Positions 48,081 through 56,953 of a stretch of 64,000 nt of DNA are shown here, piece after piece. The notes beneath the pieces were generated by a model, which had not been told where the DNA came from, did no database searches, and saw nothing but the letters and a program-made list of their open reading frames with translations. This DNA is from Isochrysis galbana (lineage: Eukaryota; Haptophyta; Isochrysidales; Isochrysidaceae). A program made the position numbers and the translations under genes. The stretch is taken from assembly GCA_018136815.1 (NCBI GenBank), contig CM030937.1, forward strand, positions 1,166,253-1,230,252, written 5' to 3'. Position 1 is the stretch's first letter, and every line of letters starts with the position of its first letter.

Positions 48081-48386
48081 ATGAGCCGTAGACGTCGGGC
48101 AACGAAGTGCGGCGCGGGAATGAACTGGATCGACTCCATGACTTGGCACCTCGATAAGCGCAAAGTGCTTGGGAATGGCTAGTTGATGGTGCGTTGCAGC
48201 TTTACCGCCGAGCACTACGGCCGCGAGGAGGAGGATGTGTATCAGCGAATCGCACGGTGGTGCGACGTCGATGGGGAGCACACTGCGTTCGCGAGTCTGA
48301 AGCATGTCATCGCGCACAAGAGCAGCATTTACGTGGACGAGCAAGGGCGCATTGAAAAATATTGGCAATGCTATCGGTGGCCATGA
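48081..48386 (+). pseudogene. Possible small gene, interrupted by a stop
   Basis: From ATG 48081 the frame gives MNWIDSMTWHLDKRKVLGNG, a TAG at 48180-48182, then 67 more codons (FTAEHYGREEEDVYQRIARW, HKSSIYVDEQGRIEKYWQCY) to a stop at 48386. Composition and aromatic/charged pattern look protein-like, but I know no family. It lies 25 bp after the synthase gene and could be a remnant or an exon. Confidence 0.25.
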
Positions 48387-49171
48387 TCTATGTAAGTCTG
48401 AGTGCCCAAGCCATGCACGAAACATATGCACCTGAGACGGGAAAGGACACCATGCAGTGCTTGCGGCACCGGCCTAACACCATCATCGGCCATCGGCATA
48501 CATGACTGCTCAGCAATCTGGGGCCACTGTGCGAAAAAGAGGTTTATTGTTGTACGCGACCGCCGCAGATTTCGATTTGCCTAGTGCCGAGTGCTGAAAT
48601 GTATTACGAAGGAAAACAAGGAAAGCGGAGAATAAATGGTCAACTTGCAACGTCATGGGACGGGCAGGCAGATGTGAGATATGATGTCGATTTGATGATC
48701 CCCGATCTTTCAACTACTTGTTGTTGAGAGTTCTTTCCGTCTAACCGTCCGTTCCATCCGCGGAAGGAATTTATAGTGATTCCCTGTTTCCCTGCTCGTG
48801 TTTTTGTTGTTGGACTTGTGGAATAACTAAGTTTAAGTTTACACTACTACTCGTATCACCGATGCTCCGTCTTAAGGTATAAAATCTTGTTCTGGGTTAT
48901 TATAATATTACCCTACGTGTGCCCCAGGTGTGCCCCGCGCGTCGGGCTATTGTTCCCCCGCGCGTATGCCCCCTCGAACACATTTCCCGTTTCTGCTCTC
49001 GCGCTCACACTCACGCATATATCATATATCTCTGCGCGCGCTTTGCCATGTTACTGTTGGTGTCGCGCGCGCTGCTGTGAATGTGCACGTGGGTGAATAA
49101 TGTAGAGAGAGACTTAACCTGCGAGATCAAGGTCGCGATGCGAGCGCACACGACGCCGCGGTGGCGTTGCC
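48387..49171. other. Intergenic, nothing recognised
   Basis: Mostly AT-balanced sequence. TAACTAAGTTTAAGTTTACAC at 48826-48846 loosely resembles the B/D 5' end. CGCGCG-rich near 48935-49075. No gene supported. Confidence 0.45.
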
Positions 49172-49210
49172 TCTTGGGCACCGTACCAACTAAGTTTATA
49201 CTTAGACGCG

Positions 49211-50656
49211 ATGGAGCGCGCCGACGCGACTCCCCTCTCCTTCGGGCCCCCCACCGAGGGCGCCCCCCCAGTGCCCATGGAGCAGCCGCTGACGAAGCGG
49301 CCGCGTCCGCCCACCGAGGCCGAGCAGGTGTGTGCGACTCCGGTCGCGCCACACGGCCCGTGGCCCCGGCCACACCGCACATGGCAGCCATGCTGGCCTC
49401 CCCCATGGGGGGCAGCAAGCTGCTGGCAGCACCCCACCAGTGCCAGGCTCATGCAGCCACCCCTCCATTGGGCATGCCTTATGGCAGAGGCCCCTCTCGC
49501 CCTGGCAAGGGCCGCGCTGCTCCGGCAGCGCGGCCCGCGGCTGGGTGGCCCCTATGGGCACAACACACACCTCAATGCAGCAAGCAACATACGATTCAGA
49601 GCAAGACACTCATGCACACCCCACCACACACACGAAGCACGCGCGCACGCCCCCCGTGGGGATAACAATGACAAGACCCTCTCACCCACTGACTCCACTC
49701 GCTCAACACTGACCAAGGTCACCTCCGCTCACGCCTCACAGGACCAAGATTCCGACATAGAAAACGACATCACAGACTCCGACGCTTCTTTTGAGCTCTC
49801 CTTCCACCAAGCCGGGGACATCATCCTCCATGACACGACGGCGTACGCCGCCATCGTTGAACTACTTCTCGAGCTTGAGGGCGTGGACCCCGAGCCAGAC
49901 TTCTGGGCCCGCTCAGCGCGAGGCCCTTGGCACATAGCAGTCAATGAAGACTGCGCGCAACAATTTCAAGCCAAGTACGGAGAGCACACCAATATCCGCG
50001 TCCTAGGCCAAGACATCCCCGTGCGCATCCGCGTAGAATCCATCGACGAGAAAATCAACAAGAAAGGCACCTCATCACGCAAGGCCCTCTACGAAGCACT
50101 TCAAGACGTCGCAGCCCACATAGTGGTCGAGGCGGACGGCCTCGCTCAAGCCTCGAAGATCACTCTAAGTGCGCTTGTCAAGGCGGTCGAGTCGCAAGGT
50201 CTCACCTTCCTAAAGGCGAATCGCGAGCGCATGAAACTCGAAGGTGAGTCGGGCACTTTTGTGTCGAAAGTAGCCCACTCATCCCGCTGGCACCTCTACG
50301 TCTCCGCGGCGCAAGGAACCTTTTTGTCAGGCAACTTCCCACGCAAAATCGTCCTCACCATCGACAACAAAACAGTGCCGGTAAACTACGCCGTCCGGGC
50401 ATGTAAACCGATCGCCATGCCCCCGAACATCCAATCTTCTCACAAGCTCATGATCCACGGAAGCACCAAAGGGTGCAAAGGTTGGCGCCCGGAGGTAGCC
50501 CTCGGCCTCTCACCGATACACCGCATCTGCGAATGCGATGCAGAAGCCGCCAAGCGTAGGGAACGTAATGAATCGCGCAAGATCGCTCCCCGCCCCAAGT
50601 CGGCCCACGAAGCGCTCGGCAAAGCACCCCCCAAGCCTTGCGCTCGCAGACCTTAG
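49211..50656 (+). CDS. LINE B ORF1, gag-like (truncated before its zinc finger)
   Basis: ATG 23 nt after the element start; 481 residues. Pro-rich N-terminus, an acidic DQDSDIENDITDSDAS stretch, and the conserved core TTAYAAIVELLLELEGVDPE, SSRKALYEALQDVAAHIV, ADGLAQASKITLSALVKAV and ERMKLEGESGTFVSKVAH shared with 40479-42041. The basic end PPKPCAR is where the other copy enters its CCCH finger; here the internal deletion follows at once and the frame ends two codons later. It would therefore lack the finger. Confidence 0.75.
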   Translation: MERADATPLSFGPPTEGAPPVPMEQPLTKRPRPPTEAEQVCATPVAPHGPWPRPHRTWQPCWPPPWGAASCWQHPTSARLMQPPLHWACLMAEAPLALARAALLRQRGPRLGGPYGHNTHLNAASNIRFRARHSCTPHHTHEARAHAPRGDNNDKTLSPTDSTRSTLTKVTSAHASQDQDSDIENDITDSDASFELSFHQAGDIILHDTTAYAAIVELLLELEGVDPEPDFWARSARGPWHIAVNEDCAQQFQAKYGEHTNIRVLGQDIPVRIRVESIDEKINKKGTSSRKALYEALQDVAAHIVVEADGLAQASKITLSALVKAVESQGLTFLKANRERMKLEGESGTFVSKVAHSSRWHLYVSAAQGTFLSGNFPRKIVLTIDNKTVPVNYAVRACKPIAMPPNIQSSHKLMIHGSTKGCKGWRPEVALGLSPIHRICECDAEAAKRRERNESRKIAPRPKSAHEALGKAPPKPCARRP

Positions 50657-52413
50657 CGGCCCCCAAATGGTTCCACAATAGGATCCAAAGGGCGGCCGAT
50701 AAAATCCTATGGGAAAGCCCCTACACCGGCAAGACAACCAAATGGGTGAAATACCCATGCTACCCCTTACACGGACCGGAAAATGCGACACGCACGTTGG
50801 GGACCGGCCTCCTACACTGGACGGCGCACGTAAAGGCCCTCCAAGCGAAATGGATACTGAACTATCTTAACGCGAGGAGAGCCCTATGGAAACATGCTCT
50901 CGATGCATGGTTCTGCCGGACCGGGCTAGGCCGGGGGGCCGTCCTCTCTACGACCCCCCCGAAGATGCTCACGCGGAGCATCCGTGGGAACCCAGCGCTG
51001 CCGGCATTCTGGAAAGACGCCCTAACTAACTTCAGGGCGCTGAGGATAGACCGATCTCTTCTCTCCAGAGAAGGGGCGCTCTCACAGCCGTTATGGCACA
51101 ACCGTCATGACCCTCCACCGATCACCCGCCCCGCTTGGGTTAGCCTATGGGAATCACTGAACGCGCACGTCGTGCACAACGTCTTCAAAGACCCCAACTT
51201 CACCGAGCCGTACACCCGGGAGGACTGCGAACAATACATGAACCATCTCCCCGAAGCCTTCTCTCACGCGGGAACGCGAATAAACAAACAAGAATTCTTA
51301 AACTCGTGGGAGCATATAGTTCGACACGCCCTGAGGCTCCAAGACAAAGCGCAGGCTAGCCCGACACCGCAACAGCCAGCCGCAAAGGCGCAACCGGAGA
51401 GAACTAGAGACGAGACTCGACCGGAAAACGAGACAAGAGAAATCAAAGTGTCTGAAGAGGATGAATACATCACTAAAATGAACAACATATGGATATATAC
51501 CAACACCAACTACCTGGGAGAGATCACTAGCACCACTGACGTAGCTATGCCGGGAGAAGAGGCACTATTCCACACTCCGGCCAGATGGGAAAGCGGGCTC
51601 AAAGGCCCGAAACACCTAGAGTACCCCTTAGCAGACGAATACGCGCTGAACGGCAAGATACAACTTGACCAAATCACCGTATCCGACATCACGAGCGAAT
51701 ACCTAGTGGGTGGCCCCAGCGACAAACCGCAGCCGGCCCGAGAAAAGTGGACCCGTAAACTAGACTTGACCCGGGATGAATGGATCCACGTGGCAAAACT
51801 ATACACACACCCGATGCTCAAGCACACGGACAAACACCCTCACTTTAAACACATCACTCATAGGAGGCTAGGCACACGAAACCGATTCGCCACGGCGACC
51901 ACGGCGAAATGCAGATTATGTAAAAAACATCGCGAAAACTCGACACACCTCGCCAGATGCCCCTCCACACAACAAATCTTCCAGGCCGTAGAAGCGGTGA
52001 CGGGGTACACGCCTAGAGCAGACAGATCGACAGCACAAAAGCTTAAAGACAGACTCTTCGTATACCCGAACACAACGACACCCGACAGCCTCAAAGCCCT
52101 CTACATCATAGCGTGGAGGTACATAATAGGCGACTTTTACAAAGTAGAATTTGACAACTACACTTTCCATCACGTGCCGGTCATCGAAAAAACCCTTAGC
52201 AGATTTACGGTCCTCGCCAGAGGACTCACCCCCCCGGACAAGCCCTCGACCGCACGCACTAGCATAGCCTCACAAGGGAGAAAACCGAAGCTCAAGTCCC
52301 CGCGTGAGCTTTGCGCGCCCGTCTTTACATTCAACGATAAAGGCACACTGATGTTAGGCGGCAACCTGGCCGCAATAGCCAATGCACTCCAACTAACGGA
52401 AAAGCTAGCGTAA
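50638..52413 (+). pseudogene. LINE B ORF2 remnant: post-RT region and zf-RVT-like knuckle
   Basis: Open for 591 codons without an ATG at its start. It begins at QTLAAPKWFHNRIQRAADKILW, later than the equivalent frame at 40520, then LHWTAHVKALQAKWILNYLNARRALWKHALDAWFCRTGLGRGAVLS, EYPLADEY, ITVSDITS, and at residues about 424-441 KCRLCKKHRENSTHLARC (C-x2-C-x8-H-x3-C). It ends ALQLTEKLA. The catalytic reverse transcriptase (YxDD region) and endonuclease are deleted. Translation would need initiation or reinitiation after ORF1, whose end overlaps by 19 nt. Confidence 0.83.
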
Positions 52414-52756
52414 CCGCGCATAGACCGGCACGACGCTTCACTCACCCGCCCTGCCTCGACCCCCGAAAGCACGGAAACACGCCGCCCATCCCACAGGTCT
52501 GAAAAAAGAAAACAGCACAGAAACCGATAGCCCGATGGTACAGGAGGAAGGGGTGGAAAAAACCTATCGGGGATCGGTGCACACCGTCTGCTGCAGGAAA
52601 CCCCATACACCCAGCCCCTAGGTAGCGCACGAGGGACGGGCCGCAAGGCAGGTGGAGCGGGGATGAGAGCGGCGGGAGAGGCTACATGTGTTAGAGTGCA
52701 TAGTCGCGCGCGCGGCGTGAATATTAAGAAGTTTTTTTTTTCTTGGGCACCGTACC

Positions 52757-53111
52757 GCCACCGCGATAGGAACCCGCAATTCCTTCGAGCAGTTGCTTTG
52801 TTTTGCGCGCTCGAGCGTTCTTGGAAGATTCTTGTGTTGTCTCAACCCAGATCGCTCGAGTGGCCCAGAATGCTCGCTCCAAGGCCACCCCGACCCAGAA
52901 CGCTCGAGACCCCTAGAGGCATTCTACATTCTACACCTATCCGGATATCCGGCAAGAAAGGCCGCGTCTAGCTAGTGTGAATGGTTCAGGGAAGACAGAT
53001 ATATTCGGGGATCCGGAAACAAGTTGATTATGAAATTGTGAGAAGAAAGAGAGGGGAAGGAGGTGAGGGGGAGGAGAGGGCGAGAAGGGAAGGGAGGGGA
53101 GGGCGGAGCGA
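52757..53111. other. Intergenic, upstream of methyltransferase
   Basis: CGCTCGAG steps repeated near 52810-52905 and a G/A-rich leader (53045-53110). ATCCGG/CCGGAT palindromic steps at 52939-52952 and 53009-53018. No gene. Confidence 0.45.
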
Positions 53112-54089
53112 ATGCGGACGGCGCTACCGCTGCTCCCTCTGCTGCGCTCGGCGCCAACGGCAGCAGCCTCGCTGGTGGCAGCGGTGGCGCGCGGTGTCGA
53201 GGCGAGCGGCCCGCTTCCACGCTGCTCCGACGCCCACGCAGCTCCCCTCATCCGCGCTGTACTGGGTGAGCAGGCGGCAGCGATGCTCGAGCGCCACCCG
53301 CTCGTCCCTCTCGTCTCAGATGCACTTACACTGCGCACGCGCGCCATGGACAGGTGGATCGAGACGTGGGGTCCAGAGCTGGCTGCGGCTAACTTCATCC
53401 CACCCACCATGCGGAGGCAGCTCGTGCTCATTGATGGCGCGTGGGACATGCGAGCATACCGGCTGGGTCTGCACCGTGCCACCACGGTCTTTGAAATGTT
53501 TACCTCGCGCGAGCTCCTCGATGCTAAGGCGTCAGCCGTGGAACAGCTTGGAAGTAGACCATGCTGCCCGTTGCAGCGCGTCTTCCTGGATGGATTGGGC
53601 ACAGATACCTTGAGCGAAGCCTTATCTGAGGCTGGATTCAACAAGAACATCCCCACACGATGGGTCATGGAGGACACACTCATCTACTCGCCAAAGGAGC
53701 GAGTCAGCGCATTGCTTGCGGGTGCGCGGGCGATTGGCGGTGCCCCAGGATCTGGATTCGCAGCGTCTACCATAGGGCCGGAGTGGAAGCGTCGCCTACA
53801 GGGTGCTGCCGCAGCTAGCACTCATATGCATGATGAGATTTTTACCACATACTGTGACTTTTCCGGATTGCCATCCTCGAGTGCGGTGCTCGACGCGCTC
53901 TATGCAGCCGGGTGGACGCGTACGCGCGCATTAGGCGACGCGCAGCTCAGGTCGAGCACTATGCGCGAGGAGTGGGTCGATGGGCTAGCACCCAAGCCGA
54001 CAAAATCGCATGGTGACCTCAAGCGAGGAGTAGAAAGAGCCTTTGTTGGTGTTAGTATTGTCCTTGCGGACACCGAGATGTACCCATGA
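53112..54089 (+). CDS. Leucine carboxyl methyltransferase (LCMT/PPM1) family SAM-dependent methyltransferase
   Basis: Single-exon 325-residue protein. Residues 1-25 are a hydrophobic Ala/Leu-rich signal-like stretch. The methyltransferase core shows the LCMT-type order: LVLIDGAWDMRAYRLGL (motif I, variant of GAGLDTRAYRL), TVFEMFTSRELLDAKASAV (acidic residue binding the SAM ribose), VFLDGLGTDTLSEALSEAGFNKN and PTRWVMEDTLIYSPKERVSALLAGA. GSGFAASTIGP follows. LCMT relatives methylate protein C-termini or small molecules. Loss of GxG (GAGxD to GAWxM) makes activity less certain. The substrate is unknown. The C-terminal TMREEWVDGLAP is typical of the helical cap. Confidence 0.78.
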   Translation: MRTALPLLPLLRSAPTAAASLVAAVARGVEASGPLPRCSDAHAAPLIRAVLGEQAAAMLERHPLVPLVSDALTLRTRAMDRWIETWGPELAAANFIPPTMRRQLVLIDGAWDMRAYRLGLHRATTVFEMFTSRELLDAKASAVEQLGSRPCCPLQRVFLDGLGTDTLSEALSEAGFNKNIPTRWVMEDTLIYSPKERVSALLAGARAIGGAPGSGFAASTIGPEWKRRLQGAAAASTHMHDEIFTTYCDFSGLPSSSAVLDALYAAGWTRTRALGDAQLRSSTMREEWVDGLAPKPTKSHGDLKRGVERAFVGVSIVLADTEMYP

Positions 54090-54294
54090 GCTGCCATGCA
54101 TCTATGAGAGCCGTATCTTAGGATAGTGTGCAGGTTCTCATCTGCTGGATACTCATCTACAAATCCGCACAGCGACGGGACGGGGGGAGGTGGGGAGTGA
54201 GAGTCAGCAGGCTTTCACAAAGCTTTGCTCATCCGCAGTCATCAGCACCTCGGGCGCGCGGCATGTTGCTTCGCTACATACTAGTAATACACAC

Positions 54295-54600
54295 AGGAGC
54301 GAAGCAACGGAAACTAGTAAACCACGGACACAACGAACAAGAGAGGGCACCACTAGAGGCACTGCGATCTAGACGGGACCCAACCACCAAACCGTGGCCG
54401 AGTGGACACGACCTACGAGAGCAAGAGACCAAAAGGCCTGCCCGGAACCCACACTCGAAACCAGGCCTCAGGTAGTGCACCGAGGCCGGACCCCGGAAAC
54501 CAAAGAAAAAGGAATGAAGGGGGGCAGGGGAAGAGGTGGAGGAAGGGAAGATAAGGGCGGTGGAAGTAGAGATGGATAGTCCTGTAGCCAGTAGGTGTGT
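54295..54600 (+). mobile_element. Family C retroelement fragment
   Basis: Collinear with 4690-4340 on the minus strand (GCGATCTAGACGGGACCC, CAAAAGGCCTGCCCGGA, GGAAACCAAAGAAAAAGGAA, AGGTGGAGGAAGG) to GCCAGTAGGTGTGTG, where similarity stops about 25 nt before the usual T-run end. Confidence 0.75.
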
Positions 54601-55019
54601 GTCAGAGCAAGGCTCATCTCACTCTTGGAGATTGCCTGCGAGGGCGCGCCGGCAGCTAGCGCGGAACGCGGTTCTTGTGGGGAGCTCATGGAGCTTTCCT
54701 CGGGGGTGACTACGGGCATGGTGATCGACGCACGACGCACGACGCACGCACGGAGCACGGAGGGCGCGGAAGTGTGGAAGGAGGCTTGTGGGAGGTGGTG
54801 GCAGGCGACTGGGGGTGGCTCAGGCGCGTGCTTGACTTGTATTGACTCGTTGACTCGGGGTATAGACTCGGGAACTCGGGGGGACTCGCTTGGGAACACG
54901 GTGGGACTCGCTTGGGAACACGGTGGGACTCGACGAAGTTACTACAACATCACTCACGAAAAACCCAAAACCCAAAGTCCTTGGGCTCAGAAGGCTAACG
55001 TAAACACTCCGGAATCATA
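54601..55019. other. Intergenic; 22-bp tandem repeat
   Basis: GGACTCGCTTGGGAACACGGTG is repeated two and a half times at 54882-54929, preceded by GACTCG-rich sequence. Nothing else was seen. Confidence 0.6.
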
Positions 55020-55970
55020 CGATAAACAAACCCTCCCCGTGCGGCGAAGGCTGAGGTCGCGATCGCTCGTCATGCGCGAAGAAATACGGAAAGAGAGCGC
55101 AAAACTACGCAAACGAAGGGTTCGAACTATCGTTAAAGTGAAACTCGTCCGCTGAAGCCAACGCGGAGGGTCGAGGAGAGGTCCAAACTCGCGCGGGGGG
55201 AAGAAGGCGATGTGCAGAGAGACCTTCTAGACAAGCGACGAGCAAGGGGTGACGAAACAAGACGCGAGACGCGAGGCGCGTGCCATTCGTTCTTCCTTTC
55301 TTTCACCGAAAACGCGGCGAAACTAACGTTAAACGTTGGTGCCCCCTCCGCGAGAATCGCGAAGAAGAACGGACGAGATGGAGGCAATCATCGAAGGAAT
55401 CGTGAGAGGAATCGAAGCGAGGGGGGGGAACAGTGCGCGCGGGGGGGGGAACGAACGACGGCCGGAGGAAACGAACCGCGCGCGGAGGAGAAGAACCTCG
55501 CGCGGGGGGGGGATAATATAACGGCCGGAGGCGACGGATGGCACGCCGAGAGAAAGAACCTGCCGCGGGGGGGGGGACGAGGGACTGAGGGCACGGCGGG
55601 GCAGCGTGGGAGGGCGCGAGGCCAATCTCCAATCTCGCATCTCGGAGCGAGATCGCGTCCTTTCCCTCGCGGAGCGCAGAGAGACCCCCCACGAGATATC
55701 TTGGGACCGGAGAATGTTTTGGACGAATCTTCCTGCCGTCGGCCGAGGAGAGGCGGACGGAGAGAGCGAGAGAGAGTCTCGCAGAGCGACTGCAGAACGA
55801 GAAGTCGAAGTCATGCCGGTTTATTACTTTAAACGAGCCAACAATTTTAGTAACAGCAAAAAACAAAATTCGAATCGCAAATTTCGAGACCAAAATCTGC
55901 AAACCTGGACTTGAGACCATGGGGAATCCGAATCTGTGTGTCTTGTGCGTCTGTGGCAACACGGGGAACT
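55020..55970 (-). repeat. Dispersed repeat F, copy 2, with GCGCGGGGGGGG repeats
   Basis: The right end (55850-55960) matches repeat F at 19700-19860 in inverse orientation. The interior has imperfect repeats of AACGAACG/AAGAACC next to CGCGCGGGGGGG blocks (55415-55575). A frame of 236 codons on the minus strand is Pro/Ser/Arg-rich and probably not coding. LTR-like by composition, but termini are not defined. Confidence 0.45.
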
Positions 55971-56059
55971 GTTCAATTGTAATTGTGAGCGCGTACCTTA
56001 CACGAATATTCATGCCTACAGCCTGCTTCAGATGGGCAGGAATACAACAGTGTGTAGGT

Positions 56060-56087
56060 GTGTAGCCCTGAATCTTCAGATGTTTTT
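56060..56087 (+). mobile_element. Family C 3'-terminus, extremely 5'-truncated
   Basis: TGTAGGTGTGTAGCCCTGAATCTTCAGATG plus seven T. Only about 30 bp of the family remain. Clean truncation suggests an abortive insertion. Confidence 0.65.
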
Positions 56088-56180
56088 TTAACTAGTAATA
56101 CACACTGCATACTACTTCTGATGTCCCCCAAGGCAAGGGCGCACTTGCGTGCGGCTGCGCTGCGCTAGCTCGCCGGGCGT

Positions 56181-56422
56181 TGTCTTAACCTACTTTTATA
56201 AGTGGGGGTCAATCAATGGGGGCCTCGCGCCCCCCTCTCTCCATCGTGGACATCCCCCGGGGTGGGCCCGTACAATCAACCTCAGCCCCTGCCCTCTGGC
56301 AGGGGCTGGGCAATCATCATCCTGGCCCAGACCCTTCGTGGGCGCGGGCCGCGACTCGCACTCCCACGCCCATACTGGGCCTGCCCTCGAGCTGACTCCC
56401 CCCCCTCCCCTGGTCGCCAGGC
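56181..56422 (+). mobile_element. Family A retroelement copy 4, left part (split by LTR element)
   Basis: Begins AACCTACTTTTATAAGTGGGG and follows other A copies (with an extra CAAT near 56214) to CCTGGTCGCCAGGC, where the LTR retrotransposon interrupts it. The remainder resumes at 60955. Confidence 0.88.
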
Positions 56423-56953
56423 TGTCGCATTCATCCTAGATGATGCGATTTCCAGGCTCTTGTTTCCAGGTCCTTCGCCGTGCGGCCACACGGTGAAGCT
56501 CAGGTACATCTAGGTTGGTAGGGTTCGTCCCTAGCGATCTAGAATTCGAGTTCTCGTTTCGTTCCTTCTAGCCTGTTTGTCAGGTCTAGATTCCAGGTTT
56601 CCTCCTTTCGGGTAATCTTGACCCAAAGGAGCCAGGTCGCCTGTCACTCGCTGCGCGCTTGTCTCAGGCTCTCGAGTTACCTTGTGAAGGCTTGTTTAGC
56701 TTCTTGCAAGGCTTGTCGTTTCTTGTTGGGTTCCGGTTCTTTCTTGGGACCTGCTGACTTTCGTTGTTGTCCAGGCCTGTTCTTCGTAGGTTCTGCTTGG
56801 CCTGGTTAGGGTTTCGTTGAATCCCCGCGTTCGGCGTTTGGCGTTGGCGTTCGGAAACTTCCTCTCACATTCCCTAGGTCCGCTACCCTTGGCTTGTAGG
56901 TCCTTGCTTCTTTCTTCTCGGTCAAGGTGTTTGGCGAGCGAGTCGGTTGCTCT
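56423..56953 (+). repeat. 5' LTR, truncated
   Basis: By direct reading I saw no difference from 59631-60161 over 531 bp. It ends abruptly at GGTTGCTCT, where the right LTR continues ATCCGCTCG and this copy continues into RNase H. Confidence 0.92.

Larger units (their letters stand above)
49172..52756 (+). mobile_element. Family B LINE, internally deleted copy with 16-bp target duplication
   Basis: TCTTGGGCACCGTACC at 49172-49187 recurs at 52741-52756, bounding 3553 bp (49188-52740). The element starts AACTAAGTTTATACTTAG and ends GTGAATATTAAGAAG plus a T-run that merges with the duplication. It carries a gag-like ORF1 and the C-terminal part of ORF2 joined at about 50645. The endonuclease and reverse transcriptase regions are missing. 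Because the duplication is intact and the deletion interior, this shortened form was probably itself inserted, using enzymes supplied in trans. Confidence 0.92.

Noticed and set aside
55336-55400. A primer-binding-site-like TGGTGCCCCCTCCGC before a short gag-like frame, suggesting an LTR element
   Set aside because: No matching tRNA end could be verified, no second LTR was found, and the frame is short and low in complexity.
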